Shown piece by piece: positions 58,230-64,000 of a stretch of DNA of 64,000 nucleotides. Numbering within the stretch: position 1 is the stretch's first letter; each line of letters opens with the position of its first letter. This DNA comes from Bacillus sp. es.036 (GTDB lineage Bacteria; Bacillota; Bacilli; Bacillales; Guptibacillaceae), in NCBI RefSeq assembly GCF_002563635.1, contig NZ_PDIZ01000001.1, forward strand, positions 2,170,001 to 2,234,000, read 5' to 3'. A model generated the notes under the pieces. The model was not told where the DNA came from. It was given only the letters and a program-made list of their open reading frames with translations, and did no database searches. Both the position numbers and the translations under genes were made by a program.

Positions 58230-59045
58230 TTACTCACTTTCAGGATTCTGGGTGATATCGACTCCGATGTATTCCTCGCTAAGTTTTGTTAACGTTCCGT
58301 CTTCTTTTAACTCTTCTAGAGCTTTGTTAACTGCTTCAAGAAGATTTGAGTTTTCTTTCTTAATCGCAACAGCTTGTTCACTTGTTCCTAACTGCTCTAC
58401 TTTCTCAATATTAAAACCTTCTTCCATTGCCTGTTTGCCTGTAATATCATCTGTTATAACCGCATCGTGTTTTCCTTCACTTAGGGCGCGCAACGCAGTT
58501 TGGTCACTATCATAATTGGAAATTTTATCAGTGTACTCTTGAGCTGATTTCTCATAAGTTGAACCTTTTGAGACAGCTACTTCTTTACCTTCAAGGTCTT
58601 CTACACTCTGAATATCACTACCAGGTTGAACATAAAGAACAGGTCCTGAATAATAGTAGGGCTCACTAAAATTCACGGCTTCCTTACGTTCATCAGTAAT
58701 CGTGTGACTAGCAACCGCTGCGTCATAACGACCAGATTGAATTGCAGATACCATCCCGCTAAATTTAAATTTTTCAACGGCGGGTTCGAGATCAAGTTTT
58801 TCCGCAATAGCTTTACCTACCGCAACGTCAAATCCGTCAAGATCACCATTTGCATCTACTGTACTAAATGGAGGAAATTCCCCTGATACAACATAACTAA
58901 ATTTGCCATCATCCGTTAATTCCAATCCGTCCTCTCCTTCAGAACTAGAGGTTCCACTACTTTCTTCATTTCCTCCGCACGCTGTTAAAACAAGTAAAAA
59001 CATTACCATAAGAGCCGTGAGAAAACTCCATTTTCTTTTCATCAT
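58230..59045 (-). CDS. Polar amino acid ABC transporter, substrate-binding lipoprotein
   Basis: A 271-residue family-3 solute-binding lipoprotein. Lipobox VLTACGG gives the modified Cys at about residue 23, then a Ser/Glu-rich linker. The body shows YVVSGEFPPFSTVDANGDLDGFDVAVGKAIAEKL and NFSEPYYYSGPVLYV, the SBP_bac_3 hallmarks. The ATG at 59043-59045 follows AGGGGGA; a GTG and another ATG flank it. Substrate could be cystine, arginine, glutamine or similar. Confidence 0.92.
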   Translation of the reverse strand: MMKRKWSFLTALMVMFLLVLTACGGNEESSGTSSSEGEDGLELTDDGKFSYVVSGEFPPFSTVDANGDLDGFDVAVGKAIAEKLDLEPAVEKFKFSGMVSAIQSGRYDAAVASHTITDERKEAVNFSEPYYYSGPVLYVQPGSDIQSVEDLEGKEVAVSKGSTYEKSAQEYTDKISNYDSDQTALRALSEGKHDAVITDDITGKQAMEEGFNIEKVEQLGTSEQAVAIKKENSNLLEAVNKALEELKEDGTLTKLSEEYIGVDITQNPESE

Positions 59046-59109
59046 CACATGTCCCCCTTATACGACTTTTCTTTTATGCAGTTAGGATTATGTAAACTGC
59101 GTTATTCTT

Positions 59110-59139
59110 ATAATACCAATATTTAGACATTTCTTTCAA
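59110..59139 (-). promoter_or_regulatory. Promoter of the amino-acid ABC operon
   Basis: TTGAAA (59134-59139) and TATTAT (59110-59115) with 18-nt spacing; TG lies one base before the -10 (extended). The remaining stretch up to 59296 shows no gene. Confidence 0.6.
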
Positions 59140-59296
59140 TTCTGACTCATAGTCTTTACACCCCCTATTCCAGCCTAAGCTTTGATAGCACGCAAAGAGC
59201 CTGTACATCCTTCTTTTTCCTCTACTTTATTCCCATTCCCTTTCCAACCCATTTAAAAACATTCTTTTCTTAATAATCTGAAATTAAAACCAATAG

Positions 59297-59322
59297 AAAA
59301 ACCCGGTCCTTTGACCGGGTTT
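59297..59322 (-). terminator. Terminator after engB
   Basis: AAACCCGGTC / GACCGGGTTT stem, 4-nt loop, T-run on the minus strand; directly after engB. Confidence 0.88.
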
Positions 59323-59327
59323 GAAAT

Positions 59328-59909
59328 CTATAAATAAGATTTTATTGCATTCCAGACATCTTCTTTTCCTTGTCCAGTATGAGAAGAAAATGTAACGAGT
59401 CGATCCGTTGGTTCAATTTTTAATGTCTGACTCACAACTTTTAAATGTTTTTGCCATTTCCCTTTAGGGATTTTATCCGATTTTGTCGCTACGACAATCA
59501 CCGGAATTTCATAGTGCTTTAACCAATCGTACATTACCACGTCGTCATTTGATGGGGCATGGCGTAAATCTACGATTTGGATGACTGCTTTTAACTGATC
59601 GCGATCAGTTAAATAGGTTTCGATCATTTTCCCCCAGGCATCTCTTTCTTTCTTAGATACCTTAGCGAATCCGTAACCGGGAACATCAACAAAATGCAAT
59701 CGTTCATTAATAAGATAAAAATTAAGCGTCTGGGTTTTACCAGGTCTTTGAGAAGTTCTAGCAAGGTTCTTACGATTAATCAGTGTATTAATGAGCGAAG
59801 ATTTCCCCACGTTTGATCGTCCGGCTAAGCCGATCTCGGGCAAGCCTTCTACTGGGTACTGCTCTGGTTTAACAGCACTGATAATAAAATCTGATTTTGT
59901 TACTTTCAT
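59328..59909 (-). CDS. engB: GTPase EngB (YsxC), ribosome biogenesis
   Basis: A 193-residue GTPase needed for 50S assembly. G1 is [16 protein letters not shown]3 is [13 protein letters not shown]4 is [11 protein letters not shown]. The ATG overlaps the lonA stop by four bases (ATGA), so the two are translated from one message, as ysxC-lonA in B. subtilis. Confidence 0.96.
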   Translation of the reverse strand: MKVTKSDFIISAVKPEQYPVEGLPEIGLAGRSNVGKSSLINTLINRKNLARTSQRPGKTQTLNFYLINERLHFVDVPGYGFAKVSKKERDAWGKMIETYLTDRDQLKAVIQIVDLRHAPSNDDVVMYDWLKHYEIPVIVVATKSDKIPKGKWQKHLKVVSQTLKIEPTDRLVTFSSHTGQGKEDVWNAIKSYL

Positions 59910-62227
59910 TTGTTCTCCCCCACGAGTGCGGTTTTTAACACTTCGTCCAGATGTGACACTGGAAGGAATGTTAAATCTTTGCGAATGCTTTCTGGAATAT
60001 CATCCAGATCTTTCTCATTTTCTTTTGGCATAATAATTGTTGTTAATCCAGCACGATGAGCACTAAGCGACTTTTCCTTAAGTCCACCAATCGGAAGAAC
60101 TCGTCCTCGAAGCGTAATTTCTCCCGTCATTCCTACGTCTCTTCGAACTGCCTTACCCGTTAACGCAGATACAAGAGCTGTAGCGATTGTAATACCTGCA
60201 GAAGGACCATCTTTAGGCGTAGCTCCTTCTGGAACATGGATGTGAATATCGTTCGTTTCATGGAATGTTGGATCAATCGATAGCTCTTCGGATTTCGAGC
60301 GAATGTAGCTGAACGCAGCTTGTGCTGATTCCTTCATCACATCCCCTAGCTTGCCTGTTAAGATCAATTTGCCTTTTCCTGGCGAGAGAGATACTTCAAT
60401 TGCTAGCGTATCTCCTCCTGCTGTTGTATAAGCGAGCCCTGTCGCTGTACCAACTTGATCTTCTTTCTCAGCTTCACCATAACGGAATTTCGGATGACCT
60501 AGCAACTCTTCCAGCATTGTTTCAGTAACAATAACTCGTTTTTTCTTCCCTGATACAATTATTTTTGTTGCTTTCCGGCAAACCGTTGCAATTTGACGTT
60601 CTAGGTTACGCACCCCGGCTTCTCGTGTATAATGACGAACAAGCTTATAAAGACTCTCTTCTCTAATTTGGAGATTCCCTTTTTTCAACCCATGTTCTTC
60701 AAGCTGCCTAGGAACAAGGTAATTTTTAGCAATGTTCACTTTCTCAATTTCCGTATATCCTGCAATTTGAATCACTTCCATTCGATCAAGAAGTGGCTCA
60801 GGAATCGTTGAAAGGTTATTTGCAGTTGTCACAAACATCACTTTTGAAAGGTCATACGGTTCTTCGATATAGTGGTCACTAAACGTATTATTTTGCTGCG
60901 GATCCAATACTTCCAATAATGCTGAAGATGGATCACCACGGAAATCATTCGACATTTTGTCGATTTCATCCAACAGGAAGACCGGATTGACAGTACCCGC
61001 TTTTTTCATTCCACGGATAATACGACCAGGCATCGCACCAACGTAAGTTCTACGATGTCCACGAATTTCTGCTTCATCACGTACACCACCGAGAGAAATT
61101 CGAACAAACTCACGGCCAATTGATCGTGCAACCGATCTTGCAAGTGACGTTTTCCCAACTCCTGGTGGTCCAACAAGACAAAGAATCGGTCCTTTTAAAG
61201 ACTTTGTAAGCTGTTGAACGGCAAGGTATTCGAGCACTCTTTCTTTCACTTTCTCGAGGCCATAATGGTCCTCATCGAGAATTTTTTCGGCATGATTAAT
61301 GTCAAGGTTATCTGTTGTCTCATTGGACCAGGGCACTTGTATTAACCAATCGATGTAATTCCGAATGACAGAACTTTCGGCGGAGCTTTGTGGAATTTTT
61401 TCATAACGATCTAGCTCTTTATACGCCATTTCCTGAACGTTTTCAGGCATATTGGCTTCCTCGATCTTTTCCTTTAAAGTAGCGATTTCACCAGTTTTGC
61501 CTTCTTTTTCACCAAGCTCTTTTTGAATAGCCTTCATTTGTTCACGAAGATAGTACTCTTTTTGCGTTTTCTCCATTGAGCGCTTTACTCGTTGGCCAAT
61601 TTTCTTTTCAAGATCAATAACATCTTTTTCATTTTGAAGAATTTCAATCAACTTATTCAATCGTTCATGTGAACTATACGTTTCGAGAATTTCTTGTTTT
61701 TGCCGAATCTTTAAAGAGAGGTGAGAAGCAATAATATCAGCTAATCGCCCCGGCTGTTCAATATCACTCACTGAAGCAAATGTTTCTGCCGTCACTTTTT
61801 TTGAAACTTTAATGTATTGTTCGAACAAATCAAGCACTGTTCGCATTAATGCTTCCTCTTCTACATTCACATCAGCACTTTCATCAATTTGCTCGATCTC
61901 AACTTCGTAAAATTCTTCAGTATCTTTAAATTCAATAATCTTACCTCGCTGAAGTCCTTCAACGAGTACGCGAATTGTACCATTTGGTAATTTTAACATT
62001 TGCTTTACAGTAGCAAGTGTTCCAATCTCATAAATATCCTTTACTTCAGGTGTTTCAATCTCTACCTCTTTTTGGGTAGATAGAAAAATCTTTTGATCAT
62101 CCATCATGACCTTTTCAAGTGCTTGAACCGATTTATCCCGGCCTACATCGAGATGAAGAACCATTGAGGGATAAACAAGCAATCCTCTTAAAGGTAGCAA
62201 TGGTAATGTTTTATGTTCATTTTTCAA
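59906..62227 (-). CDS. lon: ATP-dependent protease LonA
   Basis: A 773-residue Lon: N-terminal substrate-binding domain (about 8-205), AAA+ module with Walker [13 protein letters not shown] (about residue 350) and [10 protein letters not shown], and the peptidase domain with catalytic Ser in [19 protein letters not shown] and Lys in [14 protein letters not shown]. Degrades damaged and regulatory proteins. No CtsR, HrcA or other clear heat-shock operator is seen upstream; the 282-base gap 62228-62509 shows only AT-rich sequence and the lonB terminator. Confidence 0.97.
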   Translation of the reverse strand: MKNEHKTLPLLPLRGLLVYPSMVLHLDVGRDKSVQALEKVMMDDQKIFLSTQKEVEIETPEVKDIYEIGTLATVKQMLKLPNGTIRVLVEGLQRGKIIEFKDTEEFYEVEIEQIDESADVNVEEEALMRTVLDLFEQYIKVSKKVTAETFASVSDIEQPGRLADIIASHLSLKIRQKQEILETYSSHERLNKLIEILQNEKDVIDLEKKIGQRVKRSMEKTQKEYYLREQMKAIQKELGEKEGKTGEIATLKEKIEEANMPENVQEMAYKELDRYEKIPQSSAESSVIRNYIDWLIQVPWSNETTDNLDINHAEKILDEDHYGLEKVKERVLEYLAVQQLTKSLKGPILCLVGPPGVGKTSLARSVARSIGREFVRISLGGVRDEAEIRGHRRTYVGAMPGRIIRGMKKAGTVNPVFLLDEIDKMSNDFRGDPSSALLEVLDPQQNNTFSDHYIEEPYDLSKVMFVTTANNLSTIPEPLLDRMEVIQIAGYTEIEKVNIAKNYLVPRQLEEHGLKKGNLQIREESLYKLVRHYTREAGVRNLERQIATVCRKATKIIVSGKKKRVIVTETMLEELLGHPKFRYGEAEKEDQVGTATGLAYTTAGGDTLAIEVSLSPGKGKLILTGKLGDVMKESAQAAFSYIRSKSEELSIDPTFHETNDIHIHVPEGATPKDGPSAGITIATALVSALTGKAVRRDVGMTGEITLRGRVLPIGGLKEKSLSAHRAGLTTIIMPKENEKDLDDIPESIRKDLTFLPVSHLDEVLKTALVGENK

Positions 62228-62491
62228 TCATGGCACCTCCAGACAACAAACTATAAAAACGTTATAAAAATTCGTTTTGATCCGAGCTTATACTATTGAT
62301 AAGTTGTACTTCATTGTATCCTAAGTTTCTTCTACTTGTCTAATCATCCCTGCTTAAACTCTAAAAAAACTTACATCCATTAGAAAACTCACTTTGTAAA
62401 AGTAGTAGCAAGTGCTTCCTAGAAATGAAAACCGTTTAGTCAATTCGATGTTCAACCGTTACATAGGAAACTGCATCAATCACTATTGCAA

Positions 62492-62530
62492 AAAGAAAAA
62501 CCCCGCCCGTTAACTTCCTGGCTGGGATTT
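62492..62530 (-). terminator. Terminator of lonB
   Basis: CCCAGCC / GGCGGGG stem (one mismatch) followed on the minus strand by a T-run; the lonB stop codon (62510-62512) lies in the loop. Confidence 0.7.
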
Positions 62531-64000
62531 TCCAATAACAATGGAAGGGAATTCTTGGGGTTTTCCAGTTTCAAACGCTGCATCAAACACTTCCGAGAGA
62601 TGTGTAACGGCTACAACTTTAATACCTTTAATTATTTGCAACATTTCTTCATCGTTTTCTTTCGGAATAAGCGCTAGTTCAGCTCCGGCATCACGCGCAG
62701 CCGTAACTTTTGCAAAAACACCGCCTACCGGCTTAACAAATCCATGAATACTAATTTCGCCCGTCATCGCAATTTTATTACTTACTGGAGTTCCTTTAAT
62801 TGCTGAGTATATCCCTGTTGCAATGGCCACACCAGCTGATGGACCATCTACAGGCACTCCTCCAGGAAAATTAATATGTAACTGATAAGCGTCGACAGGA
62901 ATGCCCATGGACTTTAATACAGTCATTACATTTTCTACGGAAGATTTGGCTAAACTTTTTCTTCGTATGGACTTTGATTGATTTCCGATGCTTTCTTCTT
63001 CTACTATTCCTGTAATGGTAACGGAACCTTCTTTATCTAATTTTCCTTTAACTGCCGTGACCTCAATCTCAAGTAACGCACCAGTATTAGGTCCATAAAC
63101 CGCTAGCCCGTTCACGACACCTACTGCCGGATAAAGCGGTACTTTTCTTTCAGGTCGAGGCGAAAGCCGACTCGCATGGACGACCCATTCCATGTCGGTA
63201 GCCGTTATCCTATCACGGTTTTCTGTAATGGCTAGTCCAGCTGCTATTTGCATTAAATTAACTGCTTCGCGCCCATTCCTTGCATATCGACTTACTCGTT
63301 CAATTCCATCTTCATCAAGAGTTAAATTTAGCTTTTTGGCTGCTCTGGTTGCAATTCGTGCGATTTCATCCTGGCTTAACTCACGAAAATATACTTCCAT
63401 ACATCTTGAACGAATAGCAGGAGGAATGTCGTCAGGTGTTCTTGTTGTAGCTCCGATCATCCTAAAATCTGCCGGTAGTCCGTTTTGAAAGATATCGTGT
63501 ATGTGATTCGGTATTGTTGTGTTTTCTTCATTATAATAAGCACTCTCAAGATACACTTTACGATCCTCAAGCACCTTCAATAACTTATTCATTTGGATCG
63601 AATGAAGCTCTCCTATTTCGTCAATAAAAAGAATACCGCCATGAGCATTCGTAACTGCTCCTTGCTTTGGCTGAGGGATACCCGCTTGTCCCATTGCTCC
63701 AGCACCTTGGTATATAGGATCATGAACAGAACCGATTAATGGATCCGCTATCCCTCTCTCATCAAACCTCGCCGTCGTTGCATCCAACTCTACAAAGACA
63801 GCAGACTGTTTAAAAGGCGTTCCCCGATTACGTTTCGCTTCTTCCAATACAAGTCTTGCTGCTGCCGTCTTTCCTACTCCAGGGGGGCCATAAATGATAA
63901 CGTGCTGTGGGTTTGGCCCGCAGATCGCCGCCCTTAACGTACGAATTCCTTCTTCCTGACCAACGATTTCTGAAAAGCCTGTAGGGCGAATACGCTCTGA
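62510..64000 (-). CDS. lonB: ATP-dependent protease LonB (5' part missing)
   Basis: A 497-residue C-terminal portion continuing past base 64000. Walker [13 protein letters not shown] lies about 35 residues from the window edge; Walker B ILFIDEIGELHS, sensor IGATTRTPDD, and the peptidase with Ser in VDGPSAGVAIATGIYSAIKG and Lys in VGGVFAKVTAARDAG follow. LonB in B. subtilis is active in the forespore under sigma-F. It lies upstream of lonA in the same direction, the conserved pairing. An internal ATG at 63845-63847 is not the true start. Confidence 0.95.
   Translation of the reverse strand, partial: SERIRPTGFSEIVGQEEGIRTLRAAICGPNPQHVIIYGPPGVGKTAAARLVLEEAKRNRGTPFKQSAVFVELDATTARFDERGIADPLIGSVHDPIYQGAGAMGQAGIPQPKQGAVTNAHGGILFIDEIGELHSIQMNKLLKVLEDRKVYLESAYYNEENTTIPNHIHDIFQNGLPADFRMIGATTRTPDDIPPAIRSRCMEVYFRELSQDEIARIATRAAKKLNLTLDEDGIERVSRYARNGREAVNLMQIAAGLAITENRDRITATDMEWVVHASRLSPRPERKVPLYPAVGVVNGLAVYGPNTGALLEIEVTAVKGKLDKEGSVTITGIVEEESIGNQSKSIRRKSLAKSSVENVMTVLKSMGIPVDAYQLHINFPGGVPVDGPSAGVAIATGIYSAIKGTPVSNKIAMTGEISIHGFVKPVGGVFAKVTAARDAGAELALIPKENDEEMLQIIKGIKVVAVTHLSEVFDAAFETGKPQEFPSIVIGKSQPGS

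Noticed and set aside
62228-62509. Heat-shock operator (CtsR, CIRCE) before lonA
   Set aside because: I looked for GTCAAA tandem half-sites and the CIRCE inverted repeat and saw neither. Only AT-rich sequence is present.

Overview
The window looks like a low-to-moderate GC chromosome segment from an endospore-forming Bacillaceae (Firmicutes). It has spo0B, spoIIB, spoIVFA/B, spoVB, spoVID, safA, bofC, a coxA-type lipoprotein gene and two spore-coat kinase-fold genes, interleaved with the conserved Bacillus order ruvAB-queA-tgt-yajC-secDF-recJ, nadBCA/nifS-niaR, pheB-pheA, spo0B-obg, rplU-prp-rpmA, minCD, mreBCD, radC-maf-spoIIB-comC, folC-valS, hemAXCDBL and engB-lonA-lonB. Several genes differ from Bacillus subtilis (an RNase E/G gene, a GGDEF gene, a 'small multidrug export' gene), so this is a related genus rather than B. 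subtilis. I see no phage, IS element, tRNA, rRNA or CRISPR array.

Layout: 1-14.1 kb holds recJ (5' part only), a LapA-domain gene, a cation-efflux gene, secF/secD, comN, a small membrane exporter, spoVB (+), a DUF421 gene, an ArsB/NhaD-type permease, a TIGR04086 membrane gene (+), yajC, tgt, queA, a DUF2905 gene, ruvB and ruvA. 14.1-19.4 kb is a sporulation block (bofC, yebC, coxA-like, CotS-like kinase, safA) preceded by an unusual intergenic repeat of about 120 nt period. 19.5-24.9 kb is NAD biosynthesis with its repressor. 24.9-30.6 kb covers pheA/pheB, obg, spo0B, L27/Prp/L21 and an RNase G-like gene. 30.6-39.1 kb holds spoIVFB/A, minD/C, mreD/C/B, radC, maf and spoIIB. 39.2-49.6 kb holds comC, a diguanylate cyclase, folC, valS with a T-box leader, ysxE, an unrecognised gene and spoVID. 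49.8-56 kb is the hem operon. 56.2-59 kb holds a small membrane gene and an amino-acid ABC transporter. 59.3-64 kb is engB, lonA and lonB (5' end missing).

Nearly all genes are on the minus strand. Operons are tightly packed, with ATGA or TAATG junctions, and several end in terminator hairpins that begin inside the last codons. The convincing regulatory signals are sigma-A promoters for secD, rplU, valS and the ABC operon, a valine T-box (specifier GUC), a likely L21 leader, a PerR-like site over the hemA promoter, a NiaR-type operator between nadB and nifS, and sigma-E-like promoters before spoIVFA, spoVID and safA, two of them inside inverted repeats.

Most of the window is ordinary core genome. 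The most unusual items are the period-120 hairpin repeat between bofC and ruvA, the in-frame 99-bp repeat array in safA, the short RNase G lacking the C-terminal zinc-link region, the inverted repeats over sporulation promoters, and an unrecognised gene wedged between spoVID and ysxE. I did not find a clear new multi-gene system.
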